Shown here piece after piece: positions 36,229 through 45,586 of a stretch of DNA of 64,000 nucleotides. The stretch covers positions 1-64,000 of the forward strand of contig NZ_WJNH01000005.1 of assembly GCF_009649735.1 (NCBI RefSeq). Reading direction: 5' to 3'. The notes under the pieces were generated by a model. It did no database searches. It was not told the DNA's origin and worked only from the letters and a program-made list of their open reading frames with translations. This DNA comes from Salinibacillus xinjiangensis (GTDB lineage: Bacteria; Bacillota; Bacilli; Bacillales; Alkalibacillaceae). Position numbers and translations under genes: made by a program. How positions within the stretch are numbered: position 1 is the stretch's first letter; every line of letters begins with the position of its first letter.

Positions 36229-37359
36229 TTATTCTTTTAATTTCCCTAGCTGATCTCCAATGACATCTCCTAATGAGAATGTACCTTGATCTTGTTCTTT
36301 CGTATATTGTTCAATTTCTTTCTTATTTTTATCATTTTCTACTTCACGTATACTTAATGACATTCTTTTATCTTGTTCATTGATGTCAAGCACTTTCACT
36401 TGAACTTGTTGATTTACCTCTAGTACCTCACTTGGTGTACCAATATGTTTGTCAGCGATTTGGGAAATGTGAACTAAACCTTCAACACCTGGATAAACTT
36501 CTACAAAGGCACCAAAATTCACTAACCGTTTCACTGTACCTTCAACCACATCTCCAGGGGATAGCTTCTCGCTAACACCTTCCCATGGACCAGGCTGAGC
36601 ATCTTTTATAGATAGAGAAATGCGTTCTGTTTCGCGGTCTACAGAAAGTACTTTTACTTTCACAGTTTCACCTTCTGACACAACATCTGAAGCTTTATTC
36701 ACATGTTCGTGTGATAATTGAGAAATATGAACAAGTCCATCAATACCACCTAAATCAACAAAAGCCCCAAAATCAGTTATACGTTGTACGACGCCCTCTA
36801 AGACATCTCCCTGATTAATATTCTGTAGAACCTCTTGCTTTTGCTTGCTCTGATTGTCTTCTTCTACAGCACGATGTGATAAAATCACACGGTTTTTCTC
36901 ACGATCAATTTCAATAACTTTTAAGGTCATTGATTTACCTTTATAATCCTCAAAGTCCTCCACGAAATATGTTTCAACATGGGATGCTGGAATAAACCCT
37001 CTTAAGCCGACATCCGCAACTAGTCCACCTTTAACAACCTCTTTAACCTCAGCTTCAAAGACCTCACCAGTCTCTAGCTGTTTTTCTAATGTATTCCAAA
37101 TCTCCTCTGCTTCAACTAAGCGTTTAGATAAAACAACTTCATCCTCTTCAGCCTTTTTTACCTGTAAGGTTAATTCGTCACCTTCTGACACAACATCAGT
37201 TATTTTTTCTACATGGAGATTAGATAATTCACTAATTGGTAAAATTCCTTCAACTTTATAGCCAATATCTACTAAAGCATGCTTCTCTTCTACTTTCACG
37301 ACTTTACCTGTGATTTCATCCCCGACTGAAAGTTGCTGCACTTGGTTCATTTCATCCAT
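36229..37359 (-). CDS. ypfD: S1-domain RNA-binding protein YpfD (RpsA homologue)
   Basis: 376 residues with four S1 motifs at about 12-80, 98-163, 184-252 and 269-338, the last two most canonical (GVVQRITDFGAFVDLGGIDGLVHISQLS and GTVKRLVNFGAFVEVYPGVEGLVHISQI). Fewer domains than E. coli S1; in low-G+C Gram-positives the homologue is not a stable ribosomal protein. The start ATG 37359 follows AAGGAGG. Acidic C-terminal tail. Confidence 0.95.
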   Translation of the reverse strand: MDEMNQVQQLSVGDEITGKVVKVEEKHALVDIGYKVEGILPISELSNLHVEKITDVVSEGDELTLQVKKAEEDEVVLSKRLVEAEEIWNTLEKQLETGEVFEAEVKEVVKGGLVADVGLRGFIPASHVETYFVEDFEDYKGKSMTLKVIEIDREKNRVILSHRAVEEDNQSKQKQEVLQNINQGDVLEGVVQRITDFGAFVDLGGIDGLVHISQLSHEHVNKASDVVSEGETVKVKVLSVDRETERISLSIKDAQPGPWEGVSEKLSPGDVVEGTVKRLVNFGAFVEVYPGVEGLVHISQIADKHIGTPSEVLEVNQQVQVKVLDINEQDKRMSLSIREVENDKNKKEIEQYTKEQDQGTFSLGDVIGDQLGKLKE

Positions 37360-37451
37360 AACCTATAGCCTCCTTAAATACACCTAACGAAAAAATATCC
37401 TTTTTTCTAAGTTCTAACATTTTAACTAATTTGTCAAGCTTATTGTATATG

Positions 37452-38030
37452 TTATTTATGTAGATTGATTAATTTTTGAATTTCGTCCATAATTCGATCG
37501 ACAACTTCCTGTGGTGAAGCATTCTGATTTCTTAAGTCTTCTAATTCAACAGGTTCCCCATAAATCACTCGTAGTGGTTTTAATGGTTCATATTCCCCAA
37601 TAATTGCGCACGGAATGACTGTAGCCTTTGAACGTAATGCAAAAAAACCTGTTCCGGCAAGACCACGTTGCAGCTCTCCTGATTTACTCCTGGTACCTTC
37701 GGGAAATAGCCCTAAAGTATGATTGTCCTTTAGTACTTGTAAGCCATCACGAAGCGCCTGACGATCCTTCATTCCCCGTTTAACCGGAAAAGCGTGTACC
37801 TTCCGAAGTATCGAACCAATAACTTTATTATGAAATAGTTCTTCCTTCGCCATAAAGTGTATGTCTCTTGGACATGTTAACCCTACTACGGGTGGATCAA
37901 AATTCGATATATGATTGGAACAGATAATCACTGGACCACTTTTTGGTACATTTTGTTTTCCAATCACACGAATTCGGTATAGGGGTTTAAATATGAACCA
38001 ACATATCGTTTTTCCAATCTTATAAAGCAT
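37452..38030 (-). CDS. plsC: 1-acyl-sn-glycerol-3-phosphate acyltransferase
   Basis: 192 residues. One N-terminal hydrophobic segment, then the acyltransferase motifs NHISNFDPPV (HX4D), VKRGMKDRQ, FPEGTRSKSG and VIPCAIIGEY. It makes phosphatidate at the membrane. It lies 11 bp below cmk, as in Bacillus. Confidence 0.94.
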   Translation of the reverse strand: MLYKIGKTICWFIFKPLYRIRVIGKQNVPKSGPVIICSNHISNFDPPVVGLTCPRDIHFMAKEELFHNKVIGSILRKVHAFPVKRGMKDRQALRDGLQVLKDNHTLGLFPEGTRSKSGELQRGLAGTGFFALRSKATVIPCAIIGEYEPLKPLRVIYGEPVELEDLRNQNASPQEVVDRIMDEIQKLINLHK

Positions 38031-38041
38031 GTTTCTTCCCC

Positions 38042-38719
38042 TCAGTTTTCCATTTGGTTTTCTACCAAAGTTAGAATTTGGTTTGTTACTTCATCTATCG
38101 AATAAGATGTTGTATCAATTTCAACAGCATCATCGGCTTTGACTAATGGTGATGCGGCTCTTTCTGAATCGATTTGATCTCTTTTCTCTATTTCCTTTTT
38201 TAGCTGTTCGAAATCAGATGAGAAACCCTTTTCTTCATTTTCCTTATGTCTTCTCATCGCCCGTTCTTCAACGGAAGCGACTAAGAACACCTTCACCTCG
38301 GCATCTGGAATTACATGTGTACCGATATCCCGACCATCCATAACAACTCTTCTACTTTGCGCCATTTCTTGTTGGCGTTTAACCATTTCAGTTCTGACCC
38401 CTTCATGTTTCGATACATCGGACACATTGTTTGTGACAGCTTGAGAGCGAATGTCATTGGTCACATTTTTTTCATCTAATAAGACTATTTGTTGGTCTCC
38501 ATGATGACTAAATTGAATTTCTGTGTCAATTAAAAGCTTGACCAATTTTGATTCATCTTGAACATCTATTTGTTTCTCTAAGGCCTTTAGTGTTAATGAA
38601 CGATACATGGCCCCCGTATCGATATATACATAACCTAAATGTTTAGCAACCTTTTTGGCAACAGTACTTTTTCCAGCGGCAGCTGGTCCATCAATGGCAA
38701 TTGCAATATCTTTCTTCAC
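38042..38719 (-). CDS. cmk: Cytidylate kinase
   Basis: Phosphorylates CMP and dCMP. 225 residues. P-loop [19 protein letters not shown] (residues 7-25), [40 protein letters not shown] and the R-rich lid. Starts with GTG 38719 behind AAGGAGG. plsC follows. Confidence 0.97.
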   Translation of the reverse strand: MKKDIAIAIDGPAAAGKSTVAKKVAKHLGYVYIDTGAMYRSLTLKALEKQIDVQDESKLVKLLIDTEIQFSHHGDQQIVLLDEKNVTNDIRSQAVTNNVSDVSKHEGVRTEMVKRQQEMAQSRRVVMDGRDIGTHVIPDAEVKVFLVASVEERAMRRHKENEEKGFSSDFEQLKKEIEKRDQIDSERAASPLVKADDAVEIDTTSYSIDEVTNQILTLVENQMEN

Positions 38720-38751
38720 GATGATGACTCCTCCTTAACCCTTAAAAAAAA

Positions 38752-38776
38752 GACAAGCAGGTTCTACCTGCTTGGG
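38752..38776 (-). terminator. ypfB terminator
   Basis: CAAGCAGGT-TCT-ACCTGCTTG palindrome with TCTTTTTTTT after it on the minus strand, between ypfB and cmk. Confidence 0.88.
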
Positions 38777-38821
38777 TTATGTAATACACAATAAAATCAT
38801 ACCATACCCCATATTATTGGT

Positions 38822-38980
38822 CTATGGAAATGAAGTGACAGGTTTTTGAACACCAATATAGTCATACACAGGGTTGACATATTGATTAATGTTCGTTTGA
38901 GTGACTAACCATTGCACTATAATTAATAGAAGAAAAAGTAAGATGATGACCGCTTTTACATAACGCTCAAAGGTTTTCAT
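38822..38980 (-). CDS. ypfB: Small membrane protein YpfB (DUF5359-like)
   Basis: 52 residues, too short for the usual ORF cutoffs. ATG 38980 with AAGGGAT upstream, TAG at 38822. One membrane helix (about residues 8-28, rich in I, L and V) preceded by a short basic cytosolic head (MKTFERYVK) and a short polar outer tail. Size, topology and place between ypfA and cmk fit B. subtilis YpfB. Function unknown. Confidence 0.8.
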   Translation of the reverse strand: MKTFERYVKAVIILLFLLLIIVQWLVTQTNINQYVNPVYDYIGVQKPVTSFP

Positions 38981-39085
38981 TATTGATCAATCCCTTATCA
39001 TTGGAGAACGTTCCTGAATAGGTCCAATTCTTTATTCTAATCTTACTTTTTCCAAAGTTTTTCTTCATTATTCTTAAGACACTTC

Positions 39086-39736
39086 CTACTTATCCTCCAG
39101 TTGCTTTTGGAAACAATATTGTATAACTTTTTCTCGATCAAAATTTGAAATTTCTAGAAATTCAATGGATGCGTAATATAAGTTTTTTTCCTTCTGAAAG
39201 TGTCGTATCACCTTACCTGTAGTATGTACATAATGATAATTCGTAGATTTAAATGGGAGTACAATCCAAATGTCAAGCAGCTCCCCCTTATGCAGTGTAA
39301 TATGATAAGGTGTTACGATAGCAGTTCCACCACCACTAATATCAACTGTACTAGTAGAAAAGGTCTGAACGGGCTCTTTGTCGATACAATGCACCGATAC
39401 ATCTACTGCTGTTTTGACCCTCACAAAATCTCTTCGCTGAATAGTTGATAGCTCTTGTCTTCCAGGAAAATATAAAACAAGCACTGGAATATCGCCCATT
39501 TTTCTACGAGCGACAACTTTAGTTTGAAAAGTATATACCTTTTGATCCTTCGCTACAAACTTTGCACTTAATTGTGTTCCTTCAAAAAAAATGGTTGTTT
39601 TTCCTGTTGCATCATTTTTGGGATAATCAATAAAATAAAGGTGTTCTTGAATATCAATAATTTTACAAGAGTATTGTTGATTGTTTTTTTCATTTTGTTC
39701 ATTAACCGATAGCGATAATACTGTTCCAACCTTCAC
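39086..39736 (-). CDS. ypfA: PilZ-domain c-di-GMP receptor YpfA (MotI/DgrA)
   Basis: 216 residues from GTG 39736. N-terminal YcgR-like domain (about 1-95), then a PilZ domain with the binding arginines in QRRDFVRV (RxxxR) and the DISGGGTAI motif (D/NxSxxG). In B. subtilis YpfA (MotI, DgrA) binds cyclic di-GMP and slows flagellar rotation through MotA. GTG 39736 lies after AGAGG and fits the family N-terminus; an ATG at 39763 has almost no space for a ribosome binding site. Confidence 0.92.
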   Translation of the reverse strand: MKVGTVLSLSVNEQNEKNNQQYSCKIIDIQEHLYFIDYPKNDATGKTTIFFEGTQLSAKFVAKDQKVYTFQTKVVARRKMGDIPVLVLYFPGRQELSTIQRRDFVRVKTAVDVSVHCIDKEPVQTFSTSTVDISGGGTAIVTPYHITLHKGELLDIWIVLPFKSTNYHYVHTTGKVIRHFQKEKNLYYASIEFLEISNFDREKVIQYCFQKQLEDK

Positions 39737-39825
39737 TATGCTCCCTCTCCCCCATCTGTCCATTACCTATTATTATGACAAAAAAGGTTCCATGTCGGCA
39801 AGATAGTAAGGAAATATTTCCAAAA

Positions 39826-39863
39826 AAAAGACAAAAGCTCCTTTTACATGAGCTTTTGTCTTT
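39826..39863 (-). terminator. sleB-ypeB terminator
   Basis: Fourteen-base-pair stem AAAGACAAAAGCTC / GAGCTTTTGTCTTT with a 9-nt loop and eight T on the minus strand, 6 bp after the ypeB stop. Confidence 0.92.
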
Positions 39864-39868
39864 TGTTT

Positions 39869-41209
39869 CTATGCTGAGGTTTCAAAGTTTTCCTCCGCTT
39901 GTTTTAGTTTTTCCACTTGTTCTTCAAAGCCATCATTAGCATTGATATAGATACGATAAGTATCGTCACCAAGTGTTCCTAAGAATTCATATACCAATAC
40001 TTCTTCACCGAGATCATTCTCGATAACTGCTAGGGATTCTTCTTGAATTTTAACATTTGGGTTTACTTCTTCCTTCGCCTCCTCAACAGTAATTTTAGGC
40101 TCACTAATGTCTCGCTCCTGGTGATGGACAAGAAAGTCTCTCGCCGATAAACCAATGACATCACCGTTATCAAGAGCAACCTTTACCTGAACGGTATCAG
40201 GGTAGATTCGGATATCATCCTGTTGATAAGCGAAGGAATAAACACCTACATTATTATATTCTGCACTATTATGTGCTTCCATATTGTCATAGCCTAGCTT
40301 TTCAAGAAACTTTTTTGCTTTATTCATGCCATCATATAAACCAATGGATTTTTCACCAACGTCACGATTGACAATCATAGATATTAAGTAGCCGCCTTTT
40401 TGGGTGATATCCATATAGCCATGTTTATCATCCTGCTCAAACGAAGCGCTAAAAACCTTTATGTCTGAACCTTCTCCAGAAGTAGTAATCTTAAGATTGC
40501 CGTCATTCACCTTAAAAAGGTCTTTAGCTAACGACTTCACTTCGTTTTCACTTATGTTTTCACCTTCAAGTTTAATCTCTTTTTCATTATCCTTAGATAC
40601 ACCACTTAGCTGTTGTGAGAAATTCCCTTCTGAAAAGGATTCAACATTTTTTTCCACGGTTTTAAATCCATCAATAATCGTATTGTCTGCCTTTTGATCA
40701 TTATTGACGAGTGCTAATTGGACATCCATCCAGCGTAGGTTATTTTCTAAAGCTAGATGCTGTACCTTGCGGAGCTCTCTTTCAATTTCTCCTGCCTGCG
40801 CATATAATTCTTCGAGCATTTTCGTCTCTTCGACTGTTAGCGGATCATCATCAAGTCCACGCACAGCGGTACGGTAGGAAAAGTCACCTATATTAGATAA
40901 AAACTCTTCTGTTTTATTAAACGGGATTAACGTTAATGGTAACTGACCCACTTCAGAATGAGCATCAGATGTAATACGCCAAATTTCAGCTAATTCTGGG
41001 GAAAGACTTCTTGGTGAATTCATTGCTAAAACGGTACCAAGTTTATCATGTAGTAAATCAACATAATACGTTAAATCATGGAAAGATCTTTGGTAGTTGT
41101 TTTCCGCTTGTATTAAAACCGCATTTTTTTCTTGATGTTCTTGGTATCCCCAAAATCCAACACCAGCTACACCTATGGCCAAAACAGCGATCAATATCCA
41201 ACGAATCAT
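39869..41209 (-). CDS. ypeB: Germination protein YpeB
   Basis: 446 residues (B. subtilis 450). N-terminal membrane anchor (residues 2-20), a helical region, and C-terminal PepSY/YPEB repeats (about 215-440), each with patterns like KSIGLYDGMNKAKKFLEKLGYDNMEA and ITVEEAKEEVNP. Required to localise and stabilise SleB in the spore. 15 bp below sleB, co-transcribed. Confidence 0.95.
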   Translation of the reverse strand: MIRWILIAVLAIGVAGVGFWGYQEHQEKNAVLIQAENNYQRSFHDLTYYVDLLHDKLGTVLAMNSPRSLSPELAEIWRITSDAHSEVGQLPLTLIPFNKTEEFLSNIGDFSYRTAVRGLDDDPLTVEETKMLEELYAQAGEIERELRKVQHLALENNLRWMDVQLALVNNDQKADNTIIDGFKTVEKNVESFSEGNFSQQLSGVSKDNEKEIKLEGENISENEVKSLAKDLFKVNDGNLKITTSGEGSDIKVFSASFEQDDKHGYMDITQKGGYLISMIVNRDVGEKSIGLYDGMNKAKKFLEKLGYDNMEAHNSAEYNNVGVYSFAYQQDDIRIYPDTVQVKVALDNGDVIGLSARDFLVHHQERDISEPKITVEEAKEEVNPNVKIQEESLAVIENDLGEEVLVYEFLGTLGDDTYRIYINANDGFEEQVEKLKQAEENFETSA

Positions 41210-41224
41210 CCTCTCACTCCTTCC

Positions 41225-42115
41225 TTATTTACAAAAGATGTGTTTACCAATTTTTTTGATTTGCGGTCTAGACCAAATCCAGTCTGATGTCGCTGTATCT
41301 GGATTAAAGTAGTAAAGGGCATTACCTGAAGGATCCATGCCATTTAAAGCATCCATTACTGCTCGTCTAGCCTTGTCGTTTGGTTCTAACCAAATTTGTC
41401 CGTCACTTACCGCTGTAAAAGCACGCGGCTCAAATATAACGCCAGATACAGTATTCGGGAATGTCGGACTCTCCACACGATTTAAGATAACTGCTGCAAT
41501 TGCTACCTGTCCTACATAGGACTCCCCTCTTGCCTCTCCATAAACTGCATTTGCTAATAGCTTTATATCATTTTGGGAATAACCACTCGGCACATTCACA
41601 GATGTTGGTTGTGGAGGTGTGTCTTCTCCACCACCGCCTTGATTTGCTTCTTGCTTCTGCCCTTGTTCGGCTTGTTGTTGTTGAGCAGATTGTCCTCCTG
41701 TGCCTTGCTTTTTCTTTTTCGTTTGCTTATCTAGCGAGGTCCCACCATAATAAGTAAACTCTTTTCCACTTCGTAGTTGCTCATAAACCCACTTTTTATC
41801 GTATTTACTAGCTTTTCTTAGTTTAGCTTTGGTTTCTTCTCCAACTAATCCGTCAATATCTAAACTAAATTCCTTCTGAAAGTTTCGCACAGCCCAATAC
41901 GTACCCCAGCCAAAAAGTCCATCAATTTTGCCTTTATAAAACCCTAAGTATTGCAATCTAGCCTGCAATTCAATGACATCGTCACCACTTGATCCTTTTT
42001 GCAATATCCTCGGGCTAAACGCCTCTGACTTATTGTGATCCTGATAAGTAGATAGAGGAATAGTTAACATTAATAAAAATACAACAAAACATAAGAGAAA
42101 CTTTTTAAGAGTCAT
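41225..42115 (-). CDS. sleB: Spore cortex-lytic enzyme SleB
   Basis: Lytic transglycosylase acting on muramic-lactam cortex peptidoglycan during germination. 296 residues from ATG 42115 behind AGGAGG. Signal peptide (about 1-28), PG-binding domain (LQKGSSGDDVIELQARLQYLGFYKGKIDGLFG), a Gln/Gly-rich linker (about 130-165), and the Hydrolase_2 catalytic domain with Glu in NAVYGEARGESYVGQVAIAAVILNR. Upstream ATG 42133 overlaps the ribosome binding site. Forespore expression (SigG) is known for the family; I could not call a clear SigG promoter. Confidence 0.96.
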   Translation of the reverse strand: MTLKKFLLCFVVFLLMLTIPLSTYQDHNKSEAFSPRILQKGSSGDDVIELQARLQYLGFYKGKIDGLFGWGTYWAVRNFQKEFSLDIDGLVGEETKAKLRKASKYDKKWVYEQLRSGKEFTYYGGTSLDKQTKKKKQGTGGQSAQQQQAEQGQKQEANQGGGGEDTPPQPTSVNVPSGYSQNDIKLLANAVYGEARGESYVGQVAIAAVILNRVESPTFPNTVSGVIFEPRAFTAVSDGQIWLEPNDKARRAVMDALNGMDPSGNALYYFNPDTATSDWIWSRPQIKKIGKHIFCK

Positions 42116-42202
42116 TTTCAATTCCTCCTGCATTTAAGCGATTCATTTTTTGTCCTCTATATGTTTTGTTGAAAATACACTTTTATACTTTCATACAACA
42201 AA

Positions 42203-42236
42203 AAAATACCTCATCTACTATTAGATAAGGTATTTT
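42203..42236 (-). terminator. Terminator hairpin, probably of prsW originally
   Basis: AAAATACCT-ATCTA / TAGAT-AGGTATTTT stem (one mismatch) with TTTTTTGTTG after it on the minus strand. No minus-strand gene ends close by; the nearest is prsW at 42762, beyond repeat element B. Confidence 0.8.
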
Positions 42237-42249
42237 ATCAACATTATAA

Positions 42250-42755
42250 TTGCTAACATCTTTCTTTTACTTAGATATAAACTGCGACGTAACTCTAGCG
42301 TGACTATTTCCATTTATTTATGATGAGTGCACAACCATCGCTCCGGGGTCTCACCTTTCTCCTTTTGCTCCCAATAACCAATAGTTCAGCTCTAAATAAA
42401 CGAATGAGGAACTGCTTTTAGCGTAGGAAATACACGGAGACTCCTGTTCGGTTAAAAACGGCCATGTCCCTGTGGCAGACAAAAGCTTTTTAACCATGCA
42501 TTCATCAGAACATTCCAATAGTGGAGGCAGGATACGGAGACTCCTATGGGAGGAAGCATGGTGAAGAACCCGCAGGAAGCGGTCTTTGCTTCCGAGGAGG
42601 CTGAGGCCACGCCCATGGAAAGCGGAGTATTCTGCCGGAACGGTATGCATGCACTCAATATTCATCAGAACGATTTAAGCAACACTAAAGAGTCTAACTA
42701 TGTCACCTTCTATATCTACTGTAAAGTATAAAAGGCAACAACGTTTACGAAAATA
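42250..42755. repeat. Compound repeat element B with imperfect terminal inverted repeats
   Basis: About 500 bp, non-coding. Left arm 42285-42345 is the inverted form of element A 309-374. Next come a linker at 42379-42408 equal to A 161-190, a core fragment at 42426-42448 equal to A 209-231, and an inverted copy (42480-42636) of A 1-156. The last part contains a full core bounded by GGCAGGATAC (42526) and GTATTCTGCC (42627). The right end (42702-42755) matches A 369-420. Left and right ends are imperfect inverted repeats of each other (TTTAC..TAGATATA near both tips). The ORFs inside are repeat-derived. Confidence 0.85.
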
Positions 42756-42761
42756 GCCTAT

Positions 42762-43454
42762 CTAAAACATTTGCTTATCCGAATCTTCAAAAACAACCAC
42801 CTTTTTATTCGCTGTCAGTTCATTGGCTATCTTCACACGTCTCATTGCAAATAACCATAAGAAAACCATGAACGGAATCATAACATAAATCCAATTACTT
42901 GTTATTGTAATAAGTAAATAGTCATATAGTCCATGCAAAGAAGCAGGAATAAATAGAGCGGCAATTAAAAAATGGGAAGAGGATTTTTTACTGAATTTTG
43001 TTTTTCCCATATAATATCCCATAATCACCCCAAATAAAGCATGTGAGGAGACAGGAAATATTGCTCTCGTAAAGGCAAACTCAATTCCGTGTGCAAATAA
43101 GTAAAGCAAATTTTCTAAACTGGCAAAGCCAAGACTAATGGCCACACCGTATACAATACCATCATAATGATTATCAAAATGTACATGCTTATAAATCACA
43201 TAAAGGAATATAAACCATTTAAAGAACTCTTCTAACAGCCCAGTTAGTAAAAAAGAACTGACTAAAGGTCCTTGCCCAATACCCTCTGCTGTGAAAGCAT
43301 ACTGAATAAACATAATCGGGAAAACGAGCAAAACACCGAATACAAAGGCTCTCATCACCATAGATAAAGGTTCGGAGTCAAAGCGATCCTTCAAATAGAA
43401 AAAAGCAAGTAATGCAAAACCCGGAGCAATACTTGCCGATATCATTCCAACCAC
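42762..43454 (-). CDS. prsW: Intramembrane protease PrsW
   Basis: Site-1 protease for the anti-sigma factor RsiW in B. subtilis. 230 residues from GTG 43454 behind AAAGGGGGG. Six to eight membrane helices. Glutamic-protease motif LLEEFFKWFIF (EExxxK) and the later conserved His residues in SSHALFGVIMG and SLHGLYDY. Upstream in-frame ATG at 43511 is unlikely, as the ribosome binding site would be inside. Element B follows 7 bp after the stop. Confidence 0.94.
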   Translation of the reverse strand: MVGMISASIAPGFALLAFFYLKDRFDSEPLSMVMRAFVFGVLLVFPIMFIQYAFTAEGIGQGPLVSSFLLTGLLEEFFKWFIFLYVIYKHVHFDNHYDGIVYGVAISLGFASLENLLYLFAHGIEFAFTRAIFPVSSHALFGVIMGYYMGKTKFSKKSSSHFLIAALFIPASLHGLYDYLLITITSNWIYVMIPFMVFLWLFAMRRVKIANELTANKKVVVFEDSDKQMF

Positions 43455-43541
43455 TTGACTCCCCCCTTTATTTAGAGCATTATCTTTTTTTATCCTACCA
43501 TGAAATAACACCCTTGAAAATATGCATATTCATGGGAATCT

Positions 43542-44504
43542 TTATAGGGTTGGGGGGAATTCTTGAACACCCGCTGCCAGCATCACGGCTAATTTAATTC
43601 TAGCCTTTTTACTGTCGTAATCGCTCCCTAAGATAACACCCTTCGTAACCAAATCATAGGCGCTGCCGTCATAATCATAGGTTGTATAAACAGCACCTTC
43701 CTCAGAGCTTGTTGTTACAACGACCTGAATCCCCTTTTCAACGCACTTTTCAATCGCCTCCAGCATGTAAGGAGATACCTGACCTCGACCTACACCTTCT
43801 AAGATGATTCCCTTTGCACCAGCATCAATTGCTGCCTGCACAAAAATACCATCACTATTAATGTAACACTTGACGATGTCGACTCTCGGTAGCGGCTGGT
43901 TAACCGTATATGTGTCTCGTTTAATGGGCTTTTGGTAGACAAATACCTCGTCGTTGTCAATAATCCCCAAATACCCAAAGCCAAAAACATTAAAGCCCTG
44001 TATATTGGACGCATGTTCTTTTTTTACGTATTTAGCGGCAAAGATTCGCTCATTAAAAACCACAACAGTTCCAGCATGACGAAGGGCCTTACACTGGGCT
44101 GAATAAATAGCATGACGAAGATTAATAAAAACATCACTACCTAAATCACTTGGAGAGCGCTGAGAGCCAGTAACCACAATTGGTCGTTCATCCTCAATGG
44201 CCAAATCTAAGAAGTAAGCCGTTTCCTCAAGGGTGTCAGTACCATGAGTAAGCACAATACCATCAACGTCATCATGCTGAAAGTGATGTTCAATGCGTTG
44301 TTTTAAGTGCAAATAGTCCTGGAACGTTATGTGCATACTCGGTTTTTGAAATACCGACTCGATCACGATGTCGATGTCAGTTGGCAAATCACATATCGCT
44401 GCTAACTCTTCACCAGTTAATGCCCCTGAGGTTAATTTACCTGTCTCTTTGTTTGGTGCACTTGCAATAGTTCCTCCAGTTGTTAGAAGTATCACTTTAC
44501 TCAT
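43542..44504 (-). CDS. L-asparaginase
   Basis: Hydrolyses asparagine to aspartate and ammonia. 320 residues. The two catalytic signatures are LLTTGGTIASAP (nucleophilic Thr12 region) and VLTHGTDTLEETAYFL, plus VTGSQRSPSDLGSDVFINLRHAI. No signal peptide, so cytosolic. It sits between bdr and prsW; B. subtilis has its asparaginases elsewhere. Whether to name it ansA or ansZ is not decidable here. Confidence 0.93.
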   Translation of the reverse strand: MSKVILLTTGGTIASAPNKETGKLTSGALTGEELAAICDLPTDIDIVIESVFQKPSMHITFQDYLHLKQRIEHHFQHDDVDGIVLTHGTDTLEETAYFLDLAIEDERPIVVTGSQRSPSDLGSDVFINLRHAIYSAQCKALRHAGTVVVFNERIFAAKYVKKEHASNIQGFNVFGFGYLGIIDNDEVFVYQKPIKRDTYTVNQPLPRVDIVKCYINSDGIFVQAAIDAGAKGIILEGVGRGQVSPYMLEAIEKCVEKGIQVVVTTSSEEGAVYTTYDYDGSAYDLVTKGVILGSDYDSKKARIKLAVMLAAGVQEFPPTL

Positions 44505-44515
44505 ATAGCTCTCTC

Positions 44516-45508
44516 CTATTTGCTGTTTTCTTTATCAACAATGGAATTTGCAATCTGTTTACCATGAAATCTCCCATTCTCAATAAAGATTTCATTATTA
44601 TTAAAGCCTGCTGCAATTACTCCGGCGATATAAATATTAGGTATATTGCTTTCCATAGTCTCTTCATTATATTTAGGTCGACCTGATTTTTCGTCAATCT
44701 TTATATCCATACTAGCTAAAAAGTCATGATCTGGATGATAACCAGTCATGGCGAAAACAAAATCATTTTTTAACGAACTTTTCTCCTGTCCCACCGTATA
44801 ATACACCCGGTCCTTGGTAATTTCTGTCACATGACCATCAAATATCATATTTACGATTCCTTTTCGAACTAGAGAATCAAATAAAGGTAAAATCCAAGGT
44901 TTTACACTTTTAGAATACTCACTACCACGATAAATCACGGTTACCCTGGCGCCAGCTTTTACTAGCTCTAAAGTAGCATCCACAGCTGAATTCTTACCAC
45001 CAATAACAACAACATCCGTGTTGAAGTATGGATGTGCTTCCTTAAAGTAATGCATGACTTTATCTAGTTCTTCTCCTGGAATGTGAAGTAAGTTTGGCTG
45101 ACCATAATAACCTGTTGCAACAATTACATATTTACTTATATATGATTTCAGATTCCCATTCCGATCTTCTGTTTCCACGCGAAAATCGTCGTCATCTTCT
45201 TTTTCAATAGTTGTAACTGTTTCATACGTATTTATTCTTAAATTTCGACGTTCCGCTACAGTGCGGTAGTAGGATAGGGCTTCATTACGTACTGGCTTTT
45301 GTTTTTCAGATATGAATGGAATATCGCCAATTTCTAATTTTTCACTAGAGCTAAAGAATGTTTGATGAGTCGGGTAATGATAGATCGCATCGACTACATT
45401 CCCTTTTTCAATTAACAATGGGTCAAGGCCACATGATTGCAATTCTATTGCTGCTGAAAGGCCACAAGGGCCTGCACCAATGATGATAATTTTTTCTTTA
45501 TTTTCCAT
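44516..45508 (-). CDS. bdr: Bacillithiol disulfide reductase YpdA (Bdr)
   Basis: NADPH- and FAD-dependent reductase of oxidised bacillithiol. 330 residues from ATG 45508 (GAGGAGTG upstream; ATG 45577 adds residues absent in the family). FAD motif IIIIGAGPCGLSAAIEL, HQTFFSSSEKLEIGD, the conserved Cys in GPCG, NADPH motif VVIGGKNSAVDATLEL, and FAMTGYHPDHDFL. With bshA it shows that this organism uses bacillithiol. Confidence 0.95.
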   Translation of the reverse strand: MENKEKIIIIGAGPCGLSAAIELQSCGLDPLLIEKGNVVDAIYHYPTHQTFFSSSEKLEIGDIPFISEKQKPVRNEALSYYRTVAERRNLRINTYETVTTIEKEDDDDFRVETEDRNGNLKSYISKYVIVATGYYGQPNLLHIPGEELDKVMHYFKEAHPYFNTDVVVIGGKNSAVDATLELVKAGARVTVIYRGSEYSKSVKPWILPLFDSLVRKGIVNMIFDGHVTEITKDRVYYTVGQEKSSLKNDFVFAMTGYHPDHDFLASMDIKIDEKSGRPKYNEETMESNIPNIYIAGVIAAGFNNNEIFIENGRFHGKQIANSIVDKENSK

Positions 45509-45530
45509 AATGTCACTCCTCAAGATAAAT

Positions 45531-45566
45531 AAAAAACATCCCCTAACCATAATAGGAGATGCTTTT
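45531..45566 (-). terminator. gudB terminator
   Basis: Minus strand GCATCTCCTA / TAGGGGATG stem with six T following, between gudB and bdr. Confidence 0.8.
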
Positions 45567-45586
45567 CGCATTATCAACTTATTCGT

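Noticed and set aside
42351-42731. Several ORFs of 60-104 codons inside element B on both strands
   Set aside because: They overlap one another in different frames within a GC-richer repeat and have no ribosome binding sites or family features.
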